Source of the DNA: Albugo candida | Lineage: Eukaryota; Oomycota; Peronosporomycetes; Albuginales | Assembly: GCA_040437565.1 (NCBI GenBank) | Contig: JBDOQK010000002.1 | Location: forward strand, 620,001-684,000 | DNA length: 64,000 bases | Direction of reading: 5' to 3' | Part shown: positions 22,767 to 34,137 of the stretch, piece after piece | How the letters are laid out: each line of letters starts with the position of its first letter | How positions within the stretch are numbered: the first letter of the stretch is position 1 | Translations under genes and position numbers: made by a program | The notes under the pieces: generated by a model | The model's input: only the letters and a program-made list of their open reading frames with translations | Databases searched by the model: none | Told to the model about the DNA's origin: nothing

Positions 22767-25700
22767 ATGCTGGACGGTAGCGATGTCGTTGGTGCTTCAT
22801 CCAAAGCATCCCTTTCACCGTCCAACACACAAGCTGATCCACATGCGCAGACCCAAAAACCAGATTATGTCGATGGCAATTCAGTACCTACAGCCGCATC
22901 GATGACACAGACACACTCTAGTTCAGATCGAGCCGTCAGAATTTTTTCTGAAAGTAATGCACAAAGCGAATCTCGAAATTCCCTCATGGAGGCTTATCAA
23001 ACTCATGTCAAGGTGCTTTTCATTCTGCGTTCTAGTATTCTTCTCGATTTCACAGTGCTCGAATAGGTGGAACGATTACGACGAAAAAACGAGGTCAAGA
23101 AACTGCTTGTTCATGCGCGAAGGAAGGCCGTTGCTCACACTACCAGTTCACAAGCGACGAGTTCAGACAAGGCTAGACGTCGTTCACATCACAAGGATAG
23201 AATTTACATCCACCATGGAGGTGAAGGCGCATTTGTTAGTAGTTTGTTGCAAAGCAAAAGCAAGGAATCGAAAAAAGCCTTCCCAAAATTCAAATTACCA
23301 AAGTTACGCCAGCGACATCAAGGCGACATGCAGATCCATGATATTAGCTGGGCTGCTCAAAAAATCCAGAATGTCATGAGACGCCACATTGCTGTTCAAA
23401 TTTTTCGAAAAAAATTATATGGAGAAGAGGAAGCTGCACGAACTAGAGCAGCACTTGGCAAGAAGTTGTTCGAAGAATGCTGCAAGTGCAACGAGTTTGT
23501 AAAACGATCTATTGTATCAAGCGATGGAAATTTCAGGATAGCAGGACCGAATCTGTCGCAAATTAGACAGCTCCTAAAGGAGGGACATAGTAGCAAGTTT
23601 CTGGATTTACTACAGCCGCATGGAGTGGCGCAGTAAGTGCACAATGGTCGCTCGCAAGCGTGCTTAAATCATAATGTCTCGATTTTCTAGACTCACAGCA
23701 CTTCACGCCGCCGCGCAACGGGGCTACACAGAAGTATCTCGTGAGATTATTGGAAGTTGGCTTAAACAAGATTTACGATACTCTCCAAACGAGCCATACT
23801 CCATCACTGCACTTGGCGACATTCTTATTTATCTCCAACAAATGCGAGGAAGAAATAAGCTGCTATGCGAAGGATCTCATGAGAATTATCTTCGAAATCT
23901 GGTCAGCCAATTGAAGATTGAAGATTACAGCCATTTTCGTGATGGCGTCGATAATTTACTTCTAATGGATGATACGATTGAGCTGACGCTATCCCACATT
24001 GTCAAACTGTGTGGCCATCCGCTAGTTTTAAGTATCGACTCGGCAGGAAATACGCCTTTGCATTACGCGGCTGAAGGCGGATATCTACCGCTATGTGAGC
24101 TATTCCTCGATTATGGAGCCAATATAAATCAGCAAAATTCTGCAGGAGAAACACCGTGAGAAATTTGCTGTATTTACTTACTGAGCTTGCTGATGTGAGC
24201 CATTGTAGACTTCACTTTGCCATATCAAGCATGCATGAAGACGTTTGCCATCATTTTGTTCATCAAGGAGCAGACGTGAACTTGAGTCGTTATGTTCAGT
24301 TGACACTGCTAAATAATGTCACTCTAACTGGTACATTTGTCGACACGCTGACCGAAGAAAACGAATACTGCAAAGTGTTTCCCGTTCTACGGTCAAATTC
24401 CAAACGGGCTGGAGCTGCAGAAGAAAGTGGCTTTCGTGAGAAAACGATGCTTGAGTTGTCGAGCTATTTCAGCTTCATACCAAGTTGGGTCACACAATTT
24501 TGCAAACCGAGCAACACTGCTGCAGCTGCCCGCACGAATGCTCGACGACCCAGGGTATCACCCGGAATGCCATCCCCTGATTTGATTAAGAGAAAGGCTG
24601 ATGGAGGAATTGATGCCCGCTTGCCGTCCGTTATCACAGTTGCAGACGGTCTTGTCGTCCGGATCAAATCTTTGGAAACAGCTTCCCCTATCTTCCGAGG
24701 TCGGAAACCGAGGGATATCATCTACTTTCGAACCTCCTCCGGAAAAATATCAGTTCGTCCAAACACGCTCTGCGCTTTTGTTATTGGAGAGCACCTTGCT
24801 TTCTCCGACGCTTTGGATGCACGTGAGGAACAAGCTCGGACGAAATTACTTCATTTATTGATACGATTTGTCCCGCATGTCGCTACCCATGCAATCAATA
24901 ACTTTCGGACGCCGCTTTTTCGGTGTACACTGGCGAAAGGAGTCCGCTCGTATCGACAGCGTTGGATACTAAAAAACAGTATTCATTCGAAAGTTGCCAA
25001 ACGCGATGGATTACTACTGGCTATGCAACAAGATGCTACCAGTACGGCGCTGGCTAAGAAAGCTGGCCTCGAGACTCGTATCAAATTCATTCAGACGGCA
25101 GGGATGCTTCGAATCAAGAATCAAGAGCATCAGCGGCTTAAACGTTTACGACGTCGCAAATGCACATGGAACTTGTTCCTCTTAATATGGCGTGGGATGA
25201 AAAAAGTCTGGAAAACAACCATCCGATTTTGGCGGTTTTTAAGCATTCAGAGTGCGTTCGAGACCGAAAGCAGGGATACAAACGAGCGAGAAGACATCAT
25301 CGGGGAGCCGAAAGGCATTCTATACGAATACGTGTATGATAGTGCGGAGTATGGTGGAGGAATCAGCCCGACACTCGATCTGATTCTAAAGGTTTGCTAC
25401 TGCTCGCCGGCCAGGCTTCAAAAATTCTTTACGCTATTTTATTCATAGACCGAGCGAAAAGAGCTGATGTATCATCCATGGGTCACACAGTTGATGGATC
25501 ACAAGTGAGCTTCTCTTTGCCTATTCCTTGTCATGTCAAATGACCGCTTTTGCACACACTAGATGGAATTCATTTGCTCGGCGAAAGCTACGCCATGAAT
25601 TTCGTATTTATTTCCTGTACTTCGTATCCTACTTTATTTCTACGTATGCCTATCATCGCTACAGAGTGCCCTACACGAAATGATTCTAGCCCTTGTANNN

Positions 25701-27110
25701 NNNNNNNNNNNNNNNNNNNNNNNNNNNNNNNNNNNNNNNNNNNNNNNNNNNNNNNNNNNNNNNNNNNNNNNNNNNNNNNNNNNNNNNNNNNNNNNNNCGC
25801 TACAGAGTGCCCTACACGAAATGATTCTAGCCCTTGTATTCTCATCCTAGCTACTTGGATGTTGGGGATACGCTGGTTGGAATGCCAGTTGGCGGATATA
25901 GCAGTCCAATTTCATTCAGACATCAGAACTGGCAAGAAAATCTACGCGATTTGGGCAAAGTGACGTGTTCCATTATCAATGCATATTACACAGTGCAAGA
26001 GGTTCAGCTTATTGATGGGGAACTTTCAAAAGTTAACTGACTCAGTTTTTGTATGCGTAGTACCGTTCCTATCGAAAGTGCGGCAGTCTACGGATTTACT
26101 TTCGAGATGGATGGAATTGGTTTGATCTCTTGCAGATATGTTGCGTCTGGCTTCTTTTCGGCACCGAAATAGCAGCCTTATCGGATCCAAATCGTGCGAA
26201 AATCTGCTATAGTACTCAACATTCATGCTTCCATTTGATGCTTCGGTTTTGTAGTTCTCACCACGGATGCATACGAGCTCGTTGTGACAGAGGAATCGTA
26301 CTATAATCGGCGAATGTGGCGTCGGTATAAGCTCCGAACCACTCTATTGAGTATTGTCGGCCCTCAAATCTTCATCAAGTGGATACAATTCGCTAGAGGT
26401 AACCAAGTTTTTGGACCTTTTGTCCGGATGATTTTCAAGGTTTCTCGCTGCTTTCATACTTCAATCTGAATCGTGGATTGCAATTTATACGCGTCGATGT
26501 ATAGATGTTTCGGGACATTTTGGTCTTCTTCATCGTATTCTGCGTGTTTCTTTTTGGCTTCGCATTTGCTTTCTTCATTCTCCAGGTTCGATCGCTTATC
26601 AAGGCACATTCACATGTTCTCATTGCGCGCAGTTGGAAGGTTTTCGCTCCTATTTATCCGCAATAACATCCGTTTTCCAATTGAGTGTGGGGTCATGGGA
26701 CTGGGAGAGTATATATGAAGGAGGACCGATAGCAATCATATTTTTCTTCCTGTATACTCTCATAGGAACCATAATGCTGCTGAATTTGCTCATCGCGGTA
26801 ATATCGCTCAGCATTACACGTCTTGTGGAGGTAGGTTTTTTTCTGACTGGATCGTCCACTTTAGATGCTTGGAAACACTTATGATAACATCTGGGAAGAT
26901 CGTCTTCTATTCTATGAGCTGGAACGGGTACATTCGTTATCTAACGGATCGACAATTTACTATTCGTGCTGATTTTGATAGGCAAAAGCAACTCTTGCGA
27001 TCCAGACATCACTGAATGATGACGAATATGACGAGCAATACTGGTGCCGCAGATTGTACGTCCTCGAAGGTGACGCACCAATTGAAGGCATTCAGCTCCA
27101 GAAATTCTGA
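22767..27110 (+). CDS. TRP-like cation channel with IQ motif and ankyrin repeats
   Basis: Exons include 22767-23012, 23067-23632, 23691-24155, 24209-25391, 25449 onward, and last exons ending at 27110. The cytosolic N-terminus carries an IQ-like motif (WAAQKIQNVMRRHIAVQIF), then ankyrin repeats (TALHAAAQRGY; GNTPLHYAAEGGYLPLCELF), which continue after a 53-base intron with LHFAISSMHEDV. A pre-membrane helix (YHPWVTQLMDHKWNSFARRK) matches the linker of TRPV/TRPA-type channels. It is followed by about six transmembrane segments, a pore-loop-like piece (FQLSVGSWDWESIY), an S6 (GTIMLLNLLIA) and a tail MLGNTYDNIWEDR resembling TRPV. It probably conducts cations, perhaps Ca2+, under calmodulin control. 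The assembly gap at 25698 falls in the first membrane segments, so its exact sequence there should not be trusted. Confidence 0.8.
25657..25838. repeat. 100-N gap flanked by a 41-bp duplicated end
   Basis: The 41 bp at 25657-25697 recur at 25798-25838 on the other side of 100 N (25698-25797). This is an unmerged contig overlap inside the TRP-like gene. Removing one copy and the N run keeps the transmembrane frame open. Confidence 0.95.
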
Positions 27111-27153
27111 TGTTGCGTCGAGAAGTCCATAGCGAGTGAGTGGATCAGGTTTT

Positions 27154-29540
27154 TTACATCGAAAGTATTTCATGCTCTAGCTGAGGATCTCGAAGTTCAT
27201 TAATTGCGGTCTTGATCATTGGCTCGTTCTTGGGTCCATAGAAACAAGCTTTTGTGTAGTACTGCATTGCTTCATCCATGTGGTTGAGCTTCTTCGACAC
27301 TTGACCCATAAGATAGTACACCGATGATTCTTGCGGAGCGAGGTCCCGTACGGCCAACAATTCATCCATAGCCTATCGCATCATATCAACAAAATGTGCT
27401 ACAAATGGACGGACCAACTTACCGCATCAAATTGCTCCTGTGAGATAAGCACATTTGCGCGTTGGATTCGGGCTTGCAGATTGAGAGGCTGAAGCTCAAT
27501 CGCTGTTTCCAGTTTTTGCAAAGCCTCATTGTATTTTTTCATGGAGTGCATCACAAGGCCGACAAAATAATGCAGCATCGAGCTGTTCGAATTGATCTCT
27601 AGAGCACGCTCAAAGTGATACCGAGCAAACTCATATTTTTCTTGCCGATAGCATATGGTCCCGAGGCCGTACCATGCATTGTAATGACGAGGATCAACAC
27701 GGATTGCATGCCTATAACAATTGGCTGCTTTTTCGTAGTCTTCATTTGCGACGTATTCATGGCCAGATAGTGTATACGCGTATACAAAAGCTGGATTTAG
27801 ATGAATTGCCTATAAGGGACGCGAACTCGATCATTTTCACGGAATAAATTGACAAAATTGCCTTACGCGTTGGAAGAAGCTTAGAGCAATGTCATGTTCA
27901 CCATGCAAACTGAAACAGTTCCCAGCAGCGCACCAAGCCTCAGGTGATAGCTTGTTTAAATCGGTCGCTTTTTGAGCAAGAAATGAAAGCTCAACTTGCT
28001 TTTTCAAATGCCAAAGTGTCGTGGAGTACAAGTCTAGTCCAGTCGTGCGTTGAGGCTTCTTTTTATACAAATTGTGCAAGACTTCATAGGCCTGCACGAG
28101 TTCTCAGCTATGATACTCAGCAAAAGGAGTGCTAGCATACCTCTTTGTAATCTGCGATTTCAAAGTATGCACGGCCAAGTTGTTGTTGAGCCCAATCGGA
28201 GGAGAAATGTAGTTTTGGTAGCTTTCGGATCATCGGTATCGCTTCCTTGCATTCGAATGTTGTGATTTTGTAATAAATTGCACCAAATGAAGCGAGTAAA
28301 CATAAAAGCTACGATACGAAACCTGAGAAATAGCAGACAACGCGGTCATGTTGGCTGCCTACCTGCGATGAATGAGTATGTTCCATCTGGTTGTGCTCTA
28401 GGTTTAAATCTGTTTGCTTTCGTTTCGAAGATGTACTTCTGAGAGAGCGCGTACGATCTTTTTGCAGTGTATTCTAGTCGATTATGATCACAGTTGACAA
28501 ATAGATCTGAAGGTATCATGAGATGTTTCTAAGTTACCGGTGTGGTGTCACCTGATACCGCCGAAGTAAATGATAGTCTTGCTCTTCTAGGTAACTTCTC
28601 CGTCATATCAGCATTGTCATTTGGCTTTCTGTATGTAGAGGGGGTAGATTGCGCGTAGTTGGACGCGATGCGAGCCTTTTTCTTGACCGCACTTGGAGTC
28701 CTAGTACTGAGGATGCCACGGGGAGTCCTCAAACTCGAAGGTTGGGAAGTGTTCACATTTTGAGATGTCGGAGTTGAAGATGCTCTGGATCGACTGGTTG
28801 TCTGTCGACAAAGTTTTTTTGGAGTCATCATACTGGATGAGATTCCATCGATGATGCTCCGGTCTAATTAGCCATGTTTGTCACAAAGTTGTTTTTCATC
28901 AAAATGCTTAGTACCCGCATCAAAGTAACTTCTTTGACCGTAGAAATCCAAGGCTTCCATATTTGCTCCCAGTTCACAGAGATTTTGGTACGAAGACCAT
29001 AGAAAAGGATCTAGTTCCAAGCTGTAGACGATCAAGATAAATAAATATGAAGGACGGTGATTTTTGCCCTACCTCTCGACGAAATATTTGATCGCTCTAT
29101 CCCGCTGATTGTTCTGACGACAAATCTTTCCCATAAGATTGAAACCTGCCGCACCATTGATCACATTATCTCCATACACTTCACCTTTGTCACTTCCGGC
29201 TGGGCCTGTGAGCGCATCTGCAGCTTCATTTGTCTTGTTCTGTTGAAAGTAGCAAAGCGCCAGCATAAATCGGCTTTTCACATTCTTGACACCTTGCAAA
29301 ATTGCGATTGCATTGTTCAAATCTCCAACACGATGATAACATGTCGCCAATGTATACAGATTCTCTTCACTCGGCCGCTTTCAATAGAAATTCACCTCAG
29401 GTCCTGTGACTGCGATTTCAACATGTTAGAAGACTTACGTAGGATACTAAACGTTCAGCGAAAAAAATGGCATCATCAAGGAGAAATGAGTCGATGCAAG
29501 CTTGTGCTCTGTCCTGTAGCGCAATAATGACTGGATTCAT
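27154..29540 (-). CDS. CDC27: Anaphase-promoting complex subunit 3 (CDC27)
   Basis: A tetratricopeptide-repeat scaffold subunit of the APC/C ubiquitin ligase, which binds co-activators and doc1 tails through its TPR superhelix. The ATG at 29540 opens MNPVIIALQDRAQACIDSFL, which matches the conserved CDC27 start (short N-terminal helices for dimerisation). N-terminal TPRs follow (NLYTLATCYHRVGDLNNAI; RFMLALCYFQQNKTNEA). A disordered serine-, threonine- and proline-rich linker is encoded near 28529-28831 (RTPRGILSTRTPSAVKKK). A C-terminal TPR array then runs to the stop at 27154, with repeats such as AWCAAGNCFSLHGEHDIAL and the last SSVYYLMGQVSKKLNHMDEA. Several short introns interrupt the array. 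The gene ends 43 bases from the TRP-like gene and starts 99 bases from the divergent FoP-domain gene. Confidence 0.85.
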
Positions 29541-29639
29541 TACGAATCGAAAATCTATTCACATAGCATGTTACATTGTCAGCCATCGCGTTAAAGTGTT
29601 AAATACAGATAGCCGCAAGAGTCCCAATCGCAAAGGTTG

Positions 29640-30374
29640 ATGAGAAGCGCAAAGACAGGCCAAAGAAATGCTCGTGATGTCAGAGTTGATCGACGTCATT
29701 CAAACCCTAGTCGACAATCTTCGTCATCAAAGAAACGCCTTTCTATTAAAAGTAATGCACGTAAACGTACCGAGCTGATAGGGGCGTCAAATGTGATGCT
29801 CTCAACACGCTTTGCATCGCTTGGTGATGAGAGTGTAAAAGAGAAGGGATTGATTGTGTCGACACGACCGAAATACAAAAAACAAGCAGGATATGCGAGT
29901 GCGGAAATAACGAAGATCAAGAAGAAGCCTCTATCAAAGTCAAAATCACTTAATCGGACTTCAAATAACCAATCGATCCCGCAGTTCCAGCAGCAAAAAA
30001 TCAATGCAATGACTCAGAAAAATCGTGTCAAACGCCAAGAAGTAGTAAAAAAGAGACGGAAGGGTCTTCAGCAAGTTCAGTCGAACAAAATGAAGACTGG
30101 GGGTAACAAAACAATCGTCACACCAGCTGGCAAAGAATCAAAGTCCAAGACGTTGGGAAGTGTCAATCGCAAAAAAGAAAAAAAGGTTTTTCCTATCCGC
30201 AAGAAAAAGGCTGTGAATGGAGATCAGCTGGATGTTGAGATGGATGCATATTGGCATGAAGGTGGAAAAGGTCCAAATCCGAAAGCTGCGCAATTAGATC
30301 GTCAAATGGAGCAGTATTGGGCCAAAAAATCGGATGCGGAGAAACAACCAGTTAATGAAAACAGTCAAGCTTAA
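29640..30374 (+). CDS. Basic protein with FoP/UAP56-binding-like C-terminal motifs
   Basis: A single exon encodes 244 residues from the ATG at 29640. The protein is extremely rich in lysine, arginine, serine and glutamine and appears disordered. Near the C-terminus two tandem short motifs stand out: LDVEMDAYWHEG and LDRQMEQYWAKK. They match the LDxxLDxY-type element of the FoP C-terminal duplication domain, found in ALYREF, CHTOP and UIF and used to contact the DEAD-box helicase UAP56/DDX39B during mRNA export. A nuclear mRNA-export adaptor is therefore the best guess. No RRM is present, so it is unlike ALYREF itself and closer in style to CHTOP or UIF. Low-complexity composition limits certainty. 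Confidence 0.6.
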   Translation: MRSAKTGQRNARDVRVDRRHSNPSRQSSSSKKRLSIKSNARKRTELIGASNVMLSTRFASLGDESVKEKGLIVSTRPKYKKQAGYASAEITKIKKKPLSKSKSLNRTSNNQSIPQFQQQKINAMTQKNRVKRQEVVKKRRKGLQQVQSNKMKTGGNKTIVTPAGKESKSKTLGSVNRKKEKKVFPIRKKKAVNGDQLDVEMDAYWHEGGKGPNPKAAQLDRQMEQYWAKKSDAEKQPVNENSQA

Positions 30375-30566
30375 TGGACTTGAATTCTCTGATGGGAGTT
30401 CTTCGATCGAGTTGTGAAGACTTTATTTGCTCAAGAATATTATGCATATTTTGCTTATCTACACATCTACTAATTCATATCCGCATGCAGAGGTATCTGA
30501 GCTGCTTAACAAAGGATGAAAAACAAAATAAAAATGCTTGCCGCAAGTAGCAGTGGAAAGAGATAT

Positions 30567-31581
30567 TCAACATCTACCACGCTCAAGGTGCTCCTTCCAT
30601 GTGATCCATTCGACAGCAGTCATAGCCGGGATCAATTCTTCCGAGAATTTTTGCGCCAAGACGTGAAATCCCTAAGATTATAATCACAAAGTATCAGACT
30701 GATGTATGCGGAGTTCTTTGGCGACGTACATGGGCGTTGAAACGAAACTCATCGAAACTTTGATTTTGTCGACGTTGAAAGACTGGAAGGTCGAGACGTG
30801 GACCTAGAACAAGTGGATTCGCGTGTTTGTAGCTTCTACGATTCACACTCAACTTCAATTTGCAGGGAAAAGTGAACGGCCTACCTCGCGCAGTAGGCTT
30901 TAATCTGTTCGTTGATACCTTGCTGGATGTGGTCATTTTGAGGGGAGAGCGCAAGTGTAGCAAGGAAAACACGCTTTTCTTTTCTTCGCAAAGCGTCACA
31001 CAGCTGGATCAGATTTGACATCATATTTGAGCCATCCTTTGAGCCTCGATGGTGCCTATACAATTCGCAGGTGATCTCGGTCTACTTGAGCACACCAAGC
31101 TCATGAATGTACCTAGCCTCAATGCTCCCTGCGATAACCACAACAATTTCAGCATCCCTTGCCGACCCTGTACGAAAGATGCGATCAAAGTATTTGGCAC
31201 CCGCTTGCCAGTCGTCCGTCTTGGAAAGCGGTATTCCTGCGTTGATCACCTCCCATTTGTGTCGAATCTGCGTCAAGATTTCTTATATTCTCCTAGCGTG
31301 ATACACAAACAACTAAATTCTCAACCTTATCGCTGCGCTGAATGAATCCGTGCAGCGCCGTAGAAAGACCGCCTGAATTTCCTAAATGAAAAGAGTCTCC
31401 TATTCCCGAAGCAAAATCGTCCCCGATTATGAGAATTTTATGATGATATTCATTCACTGGTCGAGCAAAAATTGTTGTAGAGTATTGAGAGATCCAATTT
31501 CTTATTTGGAAATAAGCGATCGCGAGATGAAAGTAAAAAGAGATGGCTATCTCCCGAAGCGTCATAGTAGATCCGAGCATC
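30567..31581 (-). CDS. Membrane-anchored SGNH/GDSL-like protein, probably degenerate
   Basis: The frame starts at the ATG at 31581 and continues through several exons to the TGA at 30567-30569. The N-terminus has a hydrophobic helix (about 20 residues, IAISFYFHLAIAYFQ) that could be a signal anchor. The next block reads KILIIGDDFASGIGD, in the place of the GDSL motif of SGNH hydrolases. A beta strand VVVIAGS resembles block III, and the C-terminal DEFRFNAHGFHVLAQ resembles block V. The nucleophile serine is Asp and the block V histidine is not in its usual position, so catalysis by the ordinary mechanism is doubtful. The best in-frame splice near 31060-31120 uses a 57-base intron. The ATG lies 14 bases past the TRMT10 stop on the same strand. 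Confidence 0.5.
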
Positions 31582-32771
31582 TTTGAAGGATACAATCACG
31601 ACTGTTGATTAGATTTGGACAATTTACATTGTGCATTCCGTTTCGGTACTGCAACCTGGAAAGCTCTAGCCCAATCTCTATGATTCATGACCTCATTTAA
31701 AGCCATAATGACAGAATTAACGTTCAAGATATGTGTCCTGGCTTCCGGCATATACTTGCGAACAGGAAGTCGAGCAGTCTGATACTGTATACGAGATGCG
31801 TAATGCATTGTTTCATTCTACGGGAAAGTAATTGTTGATTACAACGAGCACAAAATCTTATGGTCGAATATACCTTGCGAACAGTACGGTCGACAATGCC
31901 ACCTATTACATAGATTTTGGTGTTATCTAGTTGGTCGATCTCGTAAGGTGCATCTGGGGAAAGGTAAATTACATCTTCAGGCTGATAGACTTCATTGAGA
32001 GGAATCGAATGCTTCAAAATCTAAGACAGGAAGGGCTCGTAAACATCGATGAGCGCGGGTAGCGTTACTGATCTCACGGGCCAACTTGCAACGCCATGCT
32101 TGTGGCACAACGTTACAATACCTCCATGATAGGAAGTCACCTCGAGACTCAGAAGCGAGCTCAGCGAGCATGATCTGATGTACCCATATGCACAACTGAG
32201 CTGTTTCAGTAGGCTATTACATTCCTGTAATTAGACATCAGACTTTTGGTAAGCTGTGATGAGATCGCAAGAGGTACCCGAAGAGTTTGCTGAGAGGTAA
32301 AGGACAAATCGACCACGACACGTAGCCTTGGAAACATCCTTGCATGAGCTAACTTTTGCTATCAGATAAGGTCTGAGTGCACGAAAAATTCATGCTTGAA
32401 AAAGCGTACGTATTGTTCAACACGGTGCATTTTTATTCTTTCAGTTTCTTCTCGTTTGTTGCTGTCCAATTCGGTCCAACTTAACGCAATTCCAGTAGGG
32501 TTTTTCATGACCTAGCCATAGAATATTACTATGTCAAGGCATCATTCTGATACTTTGAGCTGAATCTCGGTTAATTGGTTATAAACGACCTAAATGACAA
32601 AAAATCCACTGGAAGATGCTCTTGCCGCAGCTTTGTCAACATTACAACCGGAATCCGGACGGAAAGTTCACAGGAAAGAGATGAAGAGTAAGACGAAAAA
32701 CGCTCAAGCCGAAACGAACAAGCAACCAAGTATTACAGCACCCACAAGAAGGAAGAGAAACTTTCGCGAGT
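31506..32771. repeat. Left copy of a 1266-bp assembly duplication
   Basis: Positions 31506-32771 reappear at 32872-34137 at a constant offset of 1366, across a 100-N gap. The copy contains TRMT10, the divergent promoter and the first 178 bases of the neighbouring plus-strand gene (32594-32771). It is an unmerged contig overlap. Confidence 0.95.
31596..32508 (-). CDS. TRMT10: TRMT10-type tRNA (m1G9) methyltransferase
   Basis: A SPOUT-fold enzyme that methylates N1 of guanine (or adenine) at tRNA position 9 using S-adenosylmethionine. The ATG at 32508 begins MKNPTGIALSWTELDSNKRE; short exons follow to the TGA at 31596. Family blocks: LRVVVDLSF (start of the SPOUT domain); EDVIYLSPDAPYEIDQL; the cofactor loop KIYVIGGIVDRTVRK; QTARLPVRKYMPEA; and ILNVNSVIMALNEVMNHRDWARAF near the end. 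The IGGIVDR segment carries the conserved Asp thought to act as general base. Length, near 300 residues, fits TRMT10A/Trm10. Which paralogue it matches is not clear from sequence alone. The promoter is shared with the divergent gene that starts about 85 bases away. Confidence 0.85.
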
Positions 32772-32871
32772 NNNNNNNNNNNNNNNNNNNNNNNNNNNNN
32801 NNNNNNNNNNNNNNNNNNNNNNNNNNNNNNNNNNNNNNNNNNNNNNNNNNNNNNNNNNNNNNNNNNNNNNN
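32772..32871. other. Assembly gap (100 N)
   Basis: The gap truncates the left copy of the acidic nuclear-type gene after its first 59 codons. The complete gene is the right copy at 33960-35807. Confidence 0.98.
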
Positions 32872-34137
32872 TTGGAAATAAGCGATCGCGAGATGAAAGT
32901 AAAAAGAGATGGCTATCTCCCGAAGCGTCATAGTAGATCCGAGCATCTTTGAAGGATACAATCACGACTGTTGATTAGATTTGGACAATTTACATTGTGC
33001 ATTCCGTTTCGGTACTGCAACCTGGAAAGCTCTAGCCCAATCTCTATGATTCATGACCTCATTTAAAGCCATAATGACAGAATTAACGTTCAAGATATGT
33101 GTCCTGGCTTCCGGCATATACTTGCGAACAGGAAGTCGAGCAGTCTGATACTGTATACGAGATGCGTAATGCATTGTTTCATTCTACGGGAAAGTAATTG
33201 TTGATTACAACGAGCACAAAATCTTATGGTCGAATATACCTTGCGAACAGTACGGTCGACAATGCCACCTATTACATAGATTTTGGTGTTATCTAGTTGG
33301 TCGATCTCGTAAGGTGCATCTGGGGAAAGGTAAATTACATCTTCAGGCTGATAGACTTCATTGAGAGGAATCGAATGCTTCAAAATCTAAGACAGGAAGG
33401 GCTCGTAAACATCGATGAGCGCGGGTAGCGTTACTGATCTCACGGGCCAACTTGCAACGCCATGCTTGTGGCACAACGTTACAATACCTCCATGATAGGA
33501 AGTCACCTCGAGACTCAGAAGCGAGCTCAGCGAGCATGATCTGATGTACCCATATGCACAACTGAGCTGTTTCAGTAGGCTATTACATTCCTGTAATTAG
33601 ACATCAGACTTTTGGTAAGCTGTGATGAGATCGCAAGAGGTACCCGAAGAGTTTGCTGAGAGGTAAAGGACAAATCGACCACGACACGTAGCCTTGGAAA
33701 CATCCTTGCATGAGCTAACTTTTGCTATCAGATAAGGTCTGAGTGCACGAAAAATTCATGCTTGAAAAAGCGTACGTATTGTTCAACACGGTGCATTTTT
33801 ATTCTTTCAGTTTCTTCTCGTTTGTTGCTGTCCAATTCGGTCCAACTTAACGCAATTCCAGTAGGGTTTTTCATGACCTAGCCATAGAATATTACTATGT
33901 CAAGGCATCATTCTGATACTTTGAGCTGAATCTCGGTTAATTGGTTATAAACGACCTAAATGACAAAAAATCCACTGGAAGATGCTCTTGCCGCAGCTTT
34001 GTCAACATTACAACCGGAATCCGGACGGAAAGTTCACAGGAAAGAGATGAAGAGTAAGACGAAAAACGCTCAAGCCGAAACGAACAAGCAACCAAGTATT
34101 ACAGCACCCACAAGAAGGAAGAGAAACTTTCGCGAGT
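32872..34137. repeat. Right copy of the 1266-bp assembly duplication
   Basis: This is the second copy of 31506-32771. It starts abruptly after the gap in the middle of the SGNH-like gene's first exon and continues correctly into the complete gene at 33960. Confidence 0.95.
32962..33874 (-). CDS. TRMT10: False second copy of TRMT10 (assembly duplicate)
   Basis: This is identical, as far as I can read, to the gene at 31596-32508, with the same introns and flanks. It should not be counted as a paralogue. It arises from the overlap flanking the gap at 32772. On the true chromosome there is one TRMT10, lying between the SGNH-like gene and the acidic nuclear-type gene. Confidence 0.85.

Noticed and set aside
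32962-33874. A true TRMT10 paralogue
   Set aside because: Identical flanks and a 100-N gap show it to be an assembly overlap.
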